Part shown: positions 34,727 through 43,279 of the stretch, piece after piece
How the letters are laid out: the number at the start of each line of letters is the position of its first letter
Numbering within the stretch: the stretch's first letter is position 1
Source of the DNA: Muribaculaceae bacterium
Lineage (GTDB): Bacteria; Bacteroidota; Bacteroidia; Bacteroidales; Muribaculaceae
Direction of reading: 5' to 3'
NCBI GenBank assembly: GCA_023662835.1
Contig: JAMPII010000010.1
Location: 1 to 51,043, forward strand
Length of the DNA: 51,043 bases
Notes under the pieces: generated by a model
The model's input: the letters and a program-made list of their open reading frames with translations, nothing else
What the model was told of the DNA's origin: nothing
Database searches by the model: none
Made by a program: the position numbers and the translations under genes

Positions 34727-37700
34727 TTATTTTGTTTTTTCTTCAATCCATTTGCGTGCATTCACGAATGCATCGATCCATGGTGTTACCTCATCGGAAG
34801 CATGTGAATCAGGATAGAAACCACACTGCCATGGGAAGATGGCACGTTCTAGATGGGGCATCATTGCCAAATGGCGTCCATCGTCGGAAACGAGACCGGC
34901 CACTGACGCGCGCGATCCGTTAGGATTCCCAGGGTAGGAAGAATATGAATATTTTGCTACAACATTGTATGAATCGATCGGTTCTGGAAGGTTAAAACGA
35001 CCTTCGCCGTGAGCAACCCATATTCCCAATTTAGAGCCTGCCATTGAGCCGAGCATTACCGATTTATTGGCCGGTATTGTAAGACCAAGGAATTGCGATT
35101 CAAATTTATGGGATACGTTGTGCTCCATGGTGGCTTTGCGCTTGTGTGACGGGCAAACAAGGTTAAGTTCCATCATCAGTTGGCAACCATTGCATATACC
35201 CAGCGATAGTGTGTCGGGGCGGCTGTAAAATCGTTCCAATGTCTTTCTGGCGTTCTCATTATAACGGAACCCGCTTGCCCAGCCTTTGGCCGAACCAAGA
35301 ACGTCGGAGTTGGAGAATCCGCCGCAGAACACTATCATATTGATGTCGTCAAGAGTTTCGCGTCCACTCATGAGGTCGGTCATATGAACGTCTTTTACGT
35401 CGAATCCTGCAAGATGAAGCGAGAATGCCATTTCGCGGTCGCCGTTAACTCCTTTTTCGCGTATGATGGCAGCTTTTATTCCTGATTTGGTTTTTCGGCT
35501 GATATCAAGTCCACGCGAGCTTAGCTTTCCGTTGAACCCAACAGGGAAGCGGTAGCGGATAGGCTGTTTTTTGTAATTGGCAAAACGGAGCGATGCACAT
35601 TTTTCGCCGCTCTGTAGCGCATCCATAAGGTAGGAAGTGCGGAACCAAACGTCGCGATAGTAATCTATACCAATCAAGCGAGTTGTGCCATTATGATTAA
35701 GTTCAATAACGCGTTCGTCGGCGGGAGCACCAATCTGACAGAAACGTACACCTTCGTCAGAAAGCAATTTTTCGACTGCGTCTACATTCTTCAAATCAAC
35801 TTGGACAACCAGCGCTGGATTTTCGGCAAACAAAATCTTTATCAAGTCGGTTTCACCAAGCGCTTCGAAACCGTCGGTTGTAATTGCCAAGCCACGGTTT
35901 GTGTTGGCAAAATTCATTTCAAGAAGCGTTGTTATCAAACCTCCGGCTGAAACGTCATGGCCGGCAAGGATTTTCTTTTTATCAACGAGTTTCTGAACTG
36001 CGTTGAATGTCTTGGCAAAATATTCGGCTGAAACTACCGTGGGGGCATCAGAGCCGAGTCTGTTTAAAGTTTGTGCCAAAGCCGAACCGCCAAGTTTCAT
36101 GGCATCGGCCGAGAAGTCAATATAATATAATGTGGATTTTTTATTTTTGAGCACCGGCGACAATGTTTTTCGAACATTCTTAGTTTCTCCGGCAGCCGAA
36201 ATTATAACTGTGCCGGGAGCAAACACTTTGTCGTCGCCGTATTTTTGAGTCATCGAAAGGGAGTCCTTGCCAGTAGGAATGTTGATTCCCAAGGCGCATG
36301 CAAAATCGCTGCAAGCTTCAACGGCGCGATAAAGGGCAGCATCCTCTCCGGGGTTCTTGCAGGGCCACATCCAGTTAGCGCTAAGAGAAACACTTTTCAG
36401 CCCATCGGCTAAAGGAGCTCCTACAATGTTAGTCAGCGATTCGGCTACAGCCATCACTGAACCTTTTGCAGGATCTACCATAGCTACCTGAGGCGCATGA
36501 CCGATAGATGTGGCAATACCATGGCTACCTGTATAGTCGAGCGATACAACTCCGCAGTCGCTCAACGGTAACTGAATTTCACCTTGACACTGTTGACGTG
36601 CGATTTTGCCTGTTACAGAGCGGTCAACTTTGTTGGTCAGCCAATCCTTGCATGCTACAGCCTCAAGTGAAAGCACGTCGGCAAGATATGTATCTATTTC
36701 CGATTCCTTATATTCGGGGTCGGAATATGTATTTTTTACAGTTGTATCGGTAAGTATGGTTTTAGGCGAGTTGCCGAACATGTCGGCCATTGCCAGATCG
36801 ATTGGTTTCACTCCGTCGGCTTGCTCGAACACGAATCGGTTGTCACCAGTTGTTTCGCCTACTACATAGAATGGAGCTCTCTCTCGGCGGGCAATACGCT
36901 CAACATATTCTATATCATTGTCGGCAATAATCATACCCATTCGTTCCTGACTTTCGTTACCTACAATTTCCTTAGCCGAAAGGGTTTTGTCGCCGACGGG
37001 CAGAGCCGACATATCAATTTTGCCACCTGTCGCTTCAACAAGCTCCGATAAGGCATTCAAGTGACCTCCGGCACCGTGGTCGTGAATCGATATAATTGGG
37101 TTATCATCGCTTTCTGCTAATGCGCGGATAACATTGCTGACACGCTTTTGCATCTCAGGATTAGCGCGTTGAACAGCATTAAGCTCAATAGCACCTGCGT
37201 ATTGACCTGTCTCTACCGACGAGACAGCGCCTCCGCCCATACCAATTCGGTAGTTGTCGCCACCCATAACCACTACTTTTTCGCCCGGTTCGGGTGTTCC
37301 TTTAATAGCATCTTTTTTTGCAGCGAAACCAACGCCACCGGCAAGCATAATCACTTTGTCGTAGGCATATTTTTTGTTGTTTTCTTCATGTTCGAAAGTA
37401 AGCAATGAGCCGCAGATAAGAGGCTGCCCGAATTTATTACCGAAATCGGAAGCACCGTTCGAAGCCTTGATTAGGATGTCGGACGGGGTTTGATAAAGCC
37501 ATGTGCGCGGATCCATCATTGCCTCCCAACGGTGTTCGGGACTCATGCGCGGGTAAGATGTCATGTAAACAGCAGTTCCCGCAATAGGAAGGGATGCTTT
37601 CCCTCCGCCAAGACGGTCGCGGATCTCACCTCCGGTTCCTGTTGCGGCTCCGTTGAACGGTTCAACCGTTGTAGGGAAGTTGTGCGTTTCAGCTTTAAGC

Positions 37701-38434
37701 GAGATAACCGTATCGACCGGTTTGATTTCAAAGTAATCGGGACGATCGGGGTTTATAGGGTAGAATTGATCAACCTTAGGACCTTCGACAAAAGCAACAT
37801 TATCTTTGTAGGCCGATACGAGTCCATTCGGATTAACCTGCGATGTTTTCTTGATTAGTTTGAAAAGAGACTGGGGTTTCTCCTCTCCGTCGATAACAAA
37901 GGTTCCGTTGAAAATTTTGTGACGGCAGTGCTCTGAATTCACCTGTGAGAATCCGAACACCTCGCTATCGGTTAGCGGGCGGCCAAGTTTTGTTGCCAAA
38001 TCGCGCAGATACTGTTCCTCCTCAGGACTTAAGGCAAGACCCTCAGCCTTATTATACTCCGATATATCATCAATTTTTACTATTTCGTCAGGTTGTTTAT
38101 TGATAGTAAAAATCCGGCTATTCAGCCCGTCGTAAATGCGTTGTAGCATTTTATCAAACTTTTCAGGCTGACTGCCGGAGGGAATCCTAACAAATTCTTC
38201 GATACGTGTGATACCGGTCAAACCCATGTTCTGAGTAATTTCTACAGCATTTGTGCTCCATGGGGTTATCATTTCACGACGCGGTCCAATGAACTTTCCT
38301 TTAAGAGAGGTGCCGGCCAGCGGCGTAGCACCGGAAAAAAGCCATGTTAATTTTTCGACTTCTTCCGGGGTGAGTTTCTTTTCGGTTTCAACAGCAGTAA
38401 TGTTGTTGGCTCCTTTTTTGAAGAAAACTATCAT
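34727..38434 (-). CDS. purL: Phosphoribosylformylglycinamidine synthase, single-chain
   Basis: Converts FGAR to FGAM with glutamine and ATP in purine synthesis. The 1235-residue protein combines the N-terminal PurS-like domain (MIVFFKKGANNITAVET), the two AIRS-like FGAM synthase halves (SEVFGFSQVNSEHCRHKIFNG, SLKAETHNFPTTVEPFNGAATGTGGEIRD, NIPTGKDSLSM) and a C-terminal class I glutaminase with its nucleophile in LGICNGCQL and the His/Glu pair in MMPHLERAIFPWQ. Note that this intact glutaminase contrasts with the degenerate one in the next gene. A TATATTTG -7 element lies 45 bases upstream. Confidence 0.97.
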   Translation of the reverse strand: MIVFFKKGANNITAVETEKKLTPEEVEKLTWLFSGATPLAGTSLKGKFIGPRREMITPWSTNAVEITQNMGLTGITRIEEFVRIPSGSQPEKFDKMLQRIYDGLNSRIFTINKQPDEIVKIDDISEYNKAEGLALSPEEEQYLRDLATKLGRPLTDSEVFGFSQVNSEHCRHKIFNGTFVIDGEEKPQSLFKLIKKTSQVNPNGLVSAYKDNVAFVEGPKVDQFYPINPDRPDYFEIKPVDTVISLKAETHNFPTTVEPFNGAATGTGGEIRDRLGGGKASLPIAGTAVYMTSYPRMSPEHRWEAMMDPRTWLYQTPSDILIKASNGASDFGNKFGQPLICGSLLTFEHEENNKKYAYDKVIMLAGGVGFAAKKDAIKGTPEPGEKVVVMGGDNYRIGMGGGAVSSVETGQYAGAIELNAVQRANPEMQKRVSNVIRALAESDDNPIISIHDHGAGGHLNALSELVEATGGKIDMSALPVGDKTLSAKEIVGNESQERMGMIIADNDIEYVERIARRERAPFYVVGETTGDNRFVFEQADGVKPIDLAMADMFGNSPKTILTDTTVKNTYSDPEYKESEIDTYLADVLSLEAVACKDWLTNKVDRSVTGKIARQQCQGEIQLPLSDCGVVSLDYTGSHGIATSIGHAPQVAMVDPAKGSVMAVAESLTNIVGAPLADGLKSVSLSANWMWPCKNPGEDAALYRAVEACSDFACALGINIPTGKDSLSMTQKYGDDKVFAPGTVIISAAGETKNVRKTLSPVLKNKKSTLYYIDFSADAMKLGGSALAQTLNRLGSDAPTVVSAEYFAKTFNAVQKLVDKKKILAGHDVSAGGLITTLLEMNFANTNRGLAITTDGFEALGETDLIKILFAENPALVVQVDLKNVDAVEKLLSDEGVRFCQIGAPADERVIELNHNGTTRLIGIDYYRDVWFRTSYLMDALQSGEKCASLRFANYKKQPIRYRFPVGFNGKLSSRGLDISRKTKSGIKAAIIREKGVNGDREMAFSLHLAGFDVKDVHMTDLMSGRETLDDINMIVFCGGFSNSDVLGSAKGWASGFRYNENARKTLERFYSRPDTLSLGICNGCQLMMELNLVCPSHKRKATMEHNVSHKFESQFLGLTIPANKSVMLGSMAGSKLGIWVAHGEGRFNLPEPIDSYNVVAKYSYSSYPGNPNGSRASVAGLVSDDGRHLAMMPHLERAIFPWQCGFYPDSHASDEVTPWIDAFVNARKWIEEKTK

Positions 38435-38478
38435 AAAAAAGATTCTATGTAGTGGGTTAACGGTTGGTTTATGGACTA

Positions 38479-38486
38479 CAAATATA
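38479..38486 (-). promoter_or_regulatory. Likely -7 element for purL
   Basis: On the minus strand this reads TATATTTG (TAnnTTTG), about 45 bases before the purL start. No TTTG occurs at the usual -33 distance. No purine riboswitch or operator is evident in the short leader. Confidence 0.5.
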
Positions 38487-38573
38487 CGCAGAAGTAGCGA
38501 AATAACGGCAGAATTTTAGAAAAATAACGTTTAAACGCATAAAAACAGATTATACAGCCAGACAAATCGGGTA

Positions 38574-38627
38574 GAACCATAAAACGGAGTCTGCTCCTGT
38601 AATGAAGCAGACTCCGTTTTATGGTTC
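38574..38627. terminator. Long perfect hairpin downstream of the lipoprotein gene
   Basis: A perfect 22-base stem (38574-38595 with 38606-38627) has a 10-base loop. It lies 26 bases after the stop of the minus-strand lipoprotein gene and ahead of purL. There is no clear T run outside the stem, but the stem contains AAAAC/GTTTT near its base, as in Bacteroidetes terminators. Confidence 0.65.
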
Positions 38628-38652
38628 ACTCAAAATGCCGGTCATGAATCGC

Positions 38653-39492
38653 TTAGTCAACCGATGTACGAGCTATCTGATCGCGTGCCAAAGCGAGCTG
38701 GCGTTCCAAAAGTTGACGCTGTTGTGCGAGTTTATTCTTCTTGTTAATACATTCGGCTAATTGCCATGCAAGCTCAATAGAGCGCCTGTCGGGCAGGGGT
38801 AGTGCCATTGAATACGATTTCGACCCTACAAAATTCAGTTTCATCTTCTGTTGCGGATGTTCTACTAGGAATTGGCCGATTGTATCACATTCAGCTTGGA
38901 TAAATGTAATCGATTCTGTGCCCGAAGAGCGATAGTTTCTCTCACCGTCGTATGCGATAGTAGCCGTCTCAACAGTTTGTCCATCAGCAGCTGACAATGT
39001 AATTTTAGTGTGTTTTACACCCGGACCGGTAAGAGAAGAAATTAACGTGAATTCACCTGAAGGGCTCACTCGGCCCTGTAGTCCTGTTTTACCGAAAATC
39101 TCGGCATTTTTCAACTCTTTGGCAATGTAATAATCATAGTCGGCACCCAACTCCGCGTCGTGCACCAACTTAAAGTACGACATCAGCGAATCAGTTTTAA
39201 AAGCATATAACGCTTGTAGCGAGTCTGTTTCCTCAAGTTGACTTATGGATACCCCTTCAATTGCCATAGGACGCATATGCATAGCACAGCGCTGTATGTT
39301 TATCTCTTCTGGATATTTAGCCTTAAGCGTGTCGAGAAGCTGAAGGGCGTAATTGTAATCAGCTATTGCGATTGCTGTATCTGCTTGTTGCAGAAGCTCC
39401 ATAGCCAGGTCAGAGTTCGATTTGCCGGAACAGCCGAACAACATGGAAGCCGCACAAATTGTCGCACCTGCGAAAAATTTAAATTTAGTCAT
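38653..39492 (-). CDS. Putative lipoprotein of unknown function
   Basis: A 279-residue protein with a lipoprotein signal (lipobox LFGC, Cys near residue 21). Residues 25-75 look like a TPR-type helix pair (AMELLQQADTAIAIADYNYALQLLDTLKAKYP). A beta-rich middle part around 140-220 follows (GLQGRVSPSGEFTLISSL), then a Gln/Leu-rich C-terminal coiled coil near 235-275 (KNKLAQQRQLLERQLALARDQ). It is probably envelope-anchored. I do not know its function. It has its own promoter-like site and an inverted repeat immediately upstream, and a strong hairpin downstream. Confidence 0.8.
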   Translation of the reverse strand: MTKFKFFAGATICAASMLFGCSGKSNSDLAMELLQQADTAIAIADYNYALQLLDTLKAKYPEEINIQRCAMHMRPMAIEGVSISQLEETDSLQALYAFKTDSLMSYFKLVHDAELGADYDYYIAKELKNAEIFGKTGLQGRVSPSGEFTLISSLTGPGVKHTKITLSAADGQTVETATIAYDGERNYRSSGTESITFIQAECDTIGQFLVEHPQQKMKLNFVGSKSYSMALPLPDRRSIELAWQLAECINKKNKLAQQRQLLERQLALARDQIARTSVD

Positions 39493-39530
39493 TTTTGCCT
39501 ATTATTTTGTCGCCACAAAAATAGGCAAAA
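39493..39530. promoter_or_regulatory. Inverted repeat over the lipoprotein gene leader
   Basis: TTTTGCCTATT (39493-39503) and AATAGGCAAAA (39520-39530) form a perfect 11-base dyad separated by 16 bases. The left arm touches the start codon region, and the right arm overlaps the -7 box (39516-39523). It could be an operator or a leader hairpin hiding the start. Confidence 0.45.
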
Positions 39531-39547
39531 TTTTTAATGAACACAAC
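39516..39547 (-). promoter_or_regulatory. Promoter for the lipoprotein gene
   Basis: On the minus strand, GTTG (one mismatch to TTTG), 20 bases and TATTTTTG (39523-39516). The start point would be near 39509, about 17 bases before the ATG at 39492. Confidence 0.55.
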
Positions 39548-39575
39548 CCTACGCTCAGAGTTGCAGGCAGAACAC

Positions 39576-39617
39576 AAAAAAAATAAAGCCCATTCATTTA
39601 TGAACAGGCTTTTTTTT
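39576..39617. terminator. Terminator after tRNA-Gln
   Basis: A hairpin with arms AAGCC...TTCAT and ATGAA...GGCTT (about 39586-39612, with small mismatches) is flanked by A and T runs. On the minus strand it lies just beyond the tRNA 3' end and is followed by eight or more T. Confidence 0.8.
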
Positions 39618-39618
39618 G

Positions 39619-39689
39619 TTGTCTTGGAAGGATTCGAACCCTCACAGGCGGAACCAGAATCCGACGTGCTACCATTACACCACAAGACA
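39619..39689 (-). tRNA. trnQ: tRNA-Gln (anticodon CTG)
   Basis: The minus strand folds into a cloverleaf: a 7-base-pair acceptor stem TGTCTTG/CAAGACA, a short D arm with AATGGTAG, an anticodon loop TTCTGGT with anticodon CTG, and a T arm with GGTTCGAATCC. The CGGATTCTGGTTCCG region matches bacterial tRNA-Gln. CCA is not encoded. It reads CAG codons. A perfect consensus promoter lies upstream (39729-39760) and a terminator follows. Confidence 0.93.
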
Positions 39690-39728
39690 ATCTAATATAA
39701 AAGTGAAGTTCTTTCGCTTTTGCGATTG

Positions 39729-39760
39729 CAAAGTTAAGACTAATATTTGAACACGACAAA
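39729..39760 (-). promoter_or_regulatory. Bacteroidetes consensus promoter for tRNA-Gln
   Basis: On the minus strand, TTTG (39760-39757), a 20-base spacer and TAACTTTG (39736-39729) match the consensus exactly, about 40 bases before the mature tRNA 5' end. Confidence 0.85.
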
Positions 39761-39873
39761 AGATTTTGAAATAAATTTCATCGATCGATTTATTTTTAAC
39801 TTTAATTAAAGCTTATTTCGAGCCTTTCGTCAATTTTCAGCTTATTTATGAGCGCAATCGAGTGTATTATGCT

Positions 39874-39881
39874 TATCTTTG
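39874..39881 (+). promoter_or_regulatory. Likely -7 element for recR
   Basis: TATCTTTG fits TAnnTTTG about 80 bases before the recR start. A proper -33 TTTG is not found. The rest of the 270-base gap after the tRNA holds nothing else I recognise. Confidence 0.45.
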
Positions 39882-39959
39882 ACGAACTAAATGTAGTTAA
39901 TCGCGATTTTAGCTACTCTATCTAGATTGTTTTTACAAATTCAAAGTGAATTAACGATT

Positions 39960-40583
39960 ATGAGCAATCAGGAATTTGCTTCAACATTGCTGGAAAACGC
40001 AGTAATGAATTTGTCACGGTTGCCGGGTGTAGGGCGAAAAACAGCTTTACGTCTAGCACTGCATCTGTTGCGGCAGGATGTTTCGGTAGGGACAGGTTTG
40101 GGTCAATCAATTATTGAATTATGTAACGGCATTCGGTATTGCTCGGTATGTCACAACATATCGGAGACTGACATTTGCGATATCTGTTCTGATCCGATGC
40201 GTGATAGCTCCACTATATGTGTTGTTGAAACAGTCAAAGATGTGATGAGCATTGAAAGGACAGGGCAGTATGATGGTTTATACCATGTTCTTGGTGGTGT
40301 AATTTCCCCAATGGATGGTATTGGACCGGATACTTTGGAAATTGCATCGCTTATCGAACGCATCGACATCAATAAACCCTTGGAGATTATCCTCGCGCTG
40401 GGTTCGACAATGGAGGGAGAAACAACCAGCTTTTATATATATCGCCAGGTTGGAGTACGCGATGTGAAGATTACACAACTTGCTCGCGGACTGTCGGTCG
40501 GTAATGAACTGGAATATACCGATGAGCTTACACTTGGTCGCTCGTTACTTAATAGGACTCTTTTCAGCGACTCATTTAAATGA
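39960..40583 (+). CDS. recR: Recombination protein RecR
   Basis: Acts with RecO (and RecF) to load RecA at gaps and ends. From ATG 39960 the protein has 207 residues, close to the usual 200. Visible features are the helix-hairpin-helix segment [20 protein letters not shown] near 20-40, the four-Cys zinc finger C-x2-C...C-x2-C ([16 protein letters not shown]), and the Toprim domain starting [28 protein letters not shown]. An upstream in-frame start at 39927 would add 11 residues not seen in the family. The stop overlaps the next gene as ATGA. Confidence 0.95.
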   Translation: MSNQEFASTLLENAVMNLSRLPGVGRKTALRLALHLLRQDVSVGTGLGQSIIELCNGIRYCSVCHNISETDICDICSDPMRDSSTICVVETVKDVMSIERTGQYDGLYHVLGGVISPMDGIGPDTLEIASLIERIDINKPLEIILALGSTMEGETTSFYIYRQVGVRDVKITQLARGLSVGNELEYTDELTLGRSLLNRTLFSDSFK

Positions 40584-41110
40584 TTATGAACAGTATTTTA
40601 TCGAACAACCGCATTACATTTCGGGCATTGGAGCCCAACGACGTTGACTTGCTCATGAGTTGGGAAAACGACTCAACGCAGTGGCCGATAGGCAACACGG
40701 TTGCCCCGTTCTCGCGTAAAGCGCTTTGGGACTATATAGAGAATTACAACCCCGACATATATCAGACGCAACAGCTTAGATTGATGATTGTTGACAATGG
40801 AACAGGGCGTGCCGTCGGGATGGTTGATTTGTACGACTTCGATGCTCATAACCGCCGTTGCGGCGTTGGCATACTTATAGGCAAAGAATTCCGGCATTGT
40901 GGCTACGGCATGTCGACATTGGAAGCAATACGCGATTATGTAAGGAATTTTTTGGGATTACACCAATTATGGGCCTTAATCCCTACCGACAATCAGCATA
41001 GTCTAGAACTATTCACAAAAAGCGGATTCAAAATATGTGGTAGACTACGCTCGTGGCTTAGGCGCAACAACACTTATGTCGACGTGTATGTATTGCAAGC
41101 CCTAAAGTAA
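40580..41110 (+). CDS. GNAT-family N-acetyltransferase
   Basis: A 176-residue acetyltransferase of the RimJ/RimL/SpeG-like group. It opens with [20 protein letters not shown], typical for the group, and has the acetyl-CoA loop in [21 protein letters not shown] (motif A) and an [29 protein letters not shown]-terminal segment. The substrate is unknown. It begins within the recR stop codon; an alternative ATG lies at 40586. Its 3' end overlaps the convergent rpe gene by nine bases. Confidence 0.88.
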   Translation: MIMNSILSNNRITFRALEPNDVDLLMSWENDSTQWPIGNTVAPFSRKALWDYIENYNPDIYQTQQLRLMIVDNGTGRAVGMVDLYDFDAHNRRCGVGILIGKEFRHCGYGMSTLEAIRDYVRNFLGLHQLWALIPTDNQHSLELFTKSGFKICGRLRSWLRRNNTYVDVYVLQALK

Positions 41111-41749
41111 GGAAAGCGAATCGATTACTGCCAATGGCGATTCCGACTTGAAAACAAAACTGCCGGCAACAAGCATGTCAGCGCCGGCCTTGGCCAGTTG
41201 TGCACCGGTCGTCATGTTCACACCACCGTCAACCTGAATTATCACTTTCGAATGAGACGAGTCAATCATTTGCCTCAAACTGGCTACTTTATTAAGCGAG
41301 TTTGTAATGAATTTCTGTCCGCCAAAACCGGGATTGACCGACATGACAAGAGCTAAATCTATATCAGCGACAACCTCGTTCAACCAGTCGACAGGCGTTC
41401 CAGGATTTATCGCAACCCCCGCCTTCATTCCAGCCTCCTTTATTTGTTGAACCACACGATGAATGTGTGTCTGACACGCCTCTAAATGGACAGTCATGAA
41501 TGTAGCTCCAAGATCGCGCACCCTTGATATGTATCGGTCAGGGTTTACAATCATTAGATGCACGTCCAATTCTTTTTGACAGATTTTTGCTACGGGTTCC
41601 AGAACCGAGAAACCAAACGAAATGTTTGGCACAAACACACCGTCCATAACATCAAGATGCAGTGCTGTAGCACGGCTGACGTTTACAAGGTCGACATCTT
41701 TTTTTAGATTTGTAAAATCTGCGGCCAGCAGAGAAGGGGATATAAGCAT
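41102..41749 (-). CDS. rpe: Ribulose-phosphate 3-epimerase
   Basis: Interconverts ribulose 5-phosphate and xylulose 5-phosphate in the pentose phosphate pathway. The 215-residue TIM-barrel protein has ISPSLLAADF at the N-terminus, LHLDVMDGVFVPNISFG (catalytic Asp and metal site), HLMIVNPDRYI, MSVNPGFGGQKFI and IQVDGGVNMTTG (second catalytic Asp), then the phosphate loop ADMLVAGSFVFK. It lies four bases downstream of the dedA stop, so the two are cotranscribed. The stop overlaps the convergent GNAT gene. Confidence 0.96.
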   Translation of the reverse strand: MLISPSLLAADFTNLKKDVDLVNVSRATALHLDVMDGVFVPNISFGFSVLEPVAKICQKELDVHLMIVNPDRYISRVRDLGATFMTVHLEACQTHIHRVVQQIKEAGMKAGVAINPGTPVDWLNEVVADIDLALVMSVNPGFGGQKFITNSLNKVASLRQMIDSSHSKVIIQVDGGVNMTTGAQLAKAGADMLVAGSFVFKSESPLAVIDSLSLL

Positions 41750-41753
41750 ATGA

Positions 41754-42434
41754 TTAAGCTGATGTAGTTTTACGAGGTTTGAATATATTATATATTATGA
41801 ACAGCATGCAAATCAAAGCGATTCCGTAGCCGATATAGGTGAGATATTCGTTATATTCCTCTATCTTCTCGAGCAACTGTTGTTTTGTCTCAAATTTAAA
41901 AAATTTGTAAAGCAAGAAACCTAAAAAGGCCAGAATTGCATTCCACGTCAGCGCGCCTAAAGAAGTAAACACACAGAACGTGCTCAATTTCATGCGTGCT
42001 AGCCCCGCTGGTATCGAGATTAACTGGCGTACAGCCGGAATCAGTCGTCCTATGAATGTAGATATGGCACCATGATCGTCGAAATATTTTTCAGCCCTAT
42101 CAACCTTCTCTTTATTCAATAACAGCATATGCCCCAAACGGCTGTCGGCGAACGAATAAACTATAGGACGGCCGATCCAAAGAGCCAGATAGTAATTTAT
42201 AAGCGCTCCAACCAGTGCGCCCGCTGTAGCGACCAATATTACAACAAATATATTCATCGACGAGTCGGACTGCATAGCAAGATAAGCTGCCGGCGGAACA
42301 ACAAGTTCGGAAGGGAAGGGGATAAATGAACTTTCAATTACCATAAAGACAAAAACGAACAAATAGTTTGCATTATCCACAAACCAACGAAAGAAATCGT
42401 TCGCATCAAAGAGTTGCAAAAAATCCAGTATCAT
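41754..42434 (-). CDS. DedA family membrane protein
   Basis: A 226-residue inner-membrane protein of the DedA superfamily, members of which flip phospholipid or polyprenyl-phosphate carriers and support envelope homeostasis. Characteristic segments are ESSFIPFPSELVVPPAAYLA near the first helices, the GALVGALINYYLALWIGRPIV stretch, and FIGRLIPAVRQLISIPAGLARM with its conserved Arg residues. Several hydrophobic segments follow, and a Lys/Arg-rich C-terminus ends the chain. A promoter (42478-42509) and a small leader hairpin lie upstream, divergent from efp. Confidence 0.9.
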   Translation of the reverse strand: MILDFLQLFDANDFFRWFVDNANYLFVFVFMVIESSFIPFPSELVVPPAAYLAMQSDSSMNIFVVILVATAGALVGALINYYLALWIGRPIVYSFADSRLGHMLLLNKEKVDRAEKYFDDHGAISTFIGRLIPAVRQLISIPAGLARMKLSTFCVFTSLGALTWNAILAFLGFLLYKFFKFETKQQLLEKIEEYNEYLTYIGYGIALICMLFIIYNIFKPRKTTSA

Positions 42435-42448
42435 ATCAATCTTATCAG

Positions 42449-42468
42449 AACCGATTTGTTAATCGGTT
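42449..42468. promoter_or_regulatory. Leader hairpin before dedA
   Basis: AACCGATT (42449-42456) and AATCGGTT (42461-42468) form a perfect 8-base stem with a TGTT loop. On the minus strand it would sit at the very 5' end of the dedA transcript, given the promoter at 42478-42509. It could stabilise the mRNA. Confidence 0.4.
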
Positions 42469-42477
42469 ATTGTGCTA

Positions 42478-42509
42478 CAAATTTAAAAATAAGTTATTTT
42501 TTCACCAAG
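42478..42509 (-). promoter_or_regulatory. Promoter for dedA-rpe
   Basis: On the minus strand, CTTG (one mismatch to TTTG), a 20-base spacer and TAAATTTG (42485-42478). The start would be near 42471, about 37 bases before dedA. Confidence 0.65.
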
Positions 42510-42564
42510 AAAACCTCTTCTGATAATGATAATAAATGTTTTTTTGCATCAAATGTTCTGTTGT

Positions 42565-42596
42565 TTTGGGAAATGAATCATTTTTACGTATCTTTG
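42565..42596 (+). promoter_or_regulatory. Bacteroidetes consensus promoter for efp
   Basis: TTTG (42565-42568), a 20-base spacer and TATCTTTG (42589-42596) match the consensus exactly. The start point would be near 42603, about 20 bases before the efp ATG. This also decides the efp start codon. Confidence 0.87.
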
Positions 42597-42622
42597 CGCC
42601 AAAATTATCACATTACACAATT

Positions 42623-43189
42623 ATGATTAACGCTCAAGATATCAAGAACGGCACTTGTGTAAGACTTGATGGCCGTCTTTATTTTTGTGTGGAATTCCTC
42701 CACGTAAAACCAGGTAAAGGTAACACATTCATGCGTACAAAACTGAAAGATGTTGTTGACGGTCGAGTGCTCGAACGCCGTTTCAATATTGGCGAAAAGC
42801 TTGAAGACGTGCGTGTTGAACGTCGTCCCCACCAGTATCTTTACGCCGATGGTGGCGATGATATATTCATGAACAACGAAACTTTCGAACAAATCACCAT
42901 CAACAAGGAACTTGTTACAGGTTCAGCATTCATGAAAGAAGGCGACATTGTTGAAGTTGTTAGCGATGCATCAACTGAAACAGTGCTTTTTGCAGAAATG
43001 CCTGTTAAGACAGTTTTGAAAATCACTTATACCGAACCTGGTATAAAAGGCGACACAGCAACAAACACCCTAAAACCTGCAACCGTAGAAACCGGTGCCG
43101 AAGTTCGTGTTCCTTTGTTCGTTAACGAAGGCGACTCTATTGAAATTGATACTCGCGACGGTAGCTACATTAGCCGCGTGAAAGCATAA
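42623..43189 (+). CDS. efp: Elongation factor P
   Basis: Rescues ribosomes stalled at polyproline stretches. From ATG 42623 the protein has 188 residues, the exact family length, and opens [24 protein letters not shown]. The modification loop is [16 protein letters not shown], with Lys at the tip (PGKG) as expected for a modified EF-P, though no modifying enzyme is in the window. A longer in-frame extension upstream is excluded by the promoter at 42565-42596. A terminator follows at 43213-43248. Confidence 0.96.
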   Translation: MINAQDIKNGTCVRLDGRLYFCVEFLHVKPGKGNTFMRTKLKDVVDGRVLERRFNIGEKLEDVRVERRPHQYLYADGGDDIFMNNETFEQITINKELVTGSAFMKEGDIVEVVSDASTETVLFAEMPVKTVLKITYTEPGIKGDTATNTLKPATVETGAEVRVPLFVNEGDSIEIDTRDGSYISRVKA

Positions 43190-43212
43190 TTCACATTCTC
43201 TGTTTATCCCAC

Positions 43213-43248
43213 AAAGCGCTGTCAGCCTACGTGTTGCCGGCGCTTTTT
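43213..43248 (+). terminator. Terminator after efp
   Basis: AAAGCGC (43213-43219) pairs with GCGCTTT (43240-43246), with a 20-base loop, followed by a T run to 43248. It lies 23 bases after the efp stop and 31 bases from the convergent glycosylase-like gene end. Confidence 0.75.
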
Positions 43249-43279
43249 ATGTATCGTAATATTACTTCGGCGAAACATA

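Noticed and set aside
39485-39685. 66-residue minus-strand ORF across the tRNA-Gln gene
   Set aside because: Its N-terminal half is translated tRNA sequence (MWCNGSTSDSGS...), a known artefact of tRNA-Gln genes; the tRNA fold is clear.
42536-42622. Upstream extension of efp to 42536
   Set aside because: A perfect promoter (42565-42596) lies inside that stretch, and EF-P is 188 residues from 42623.
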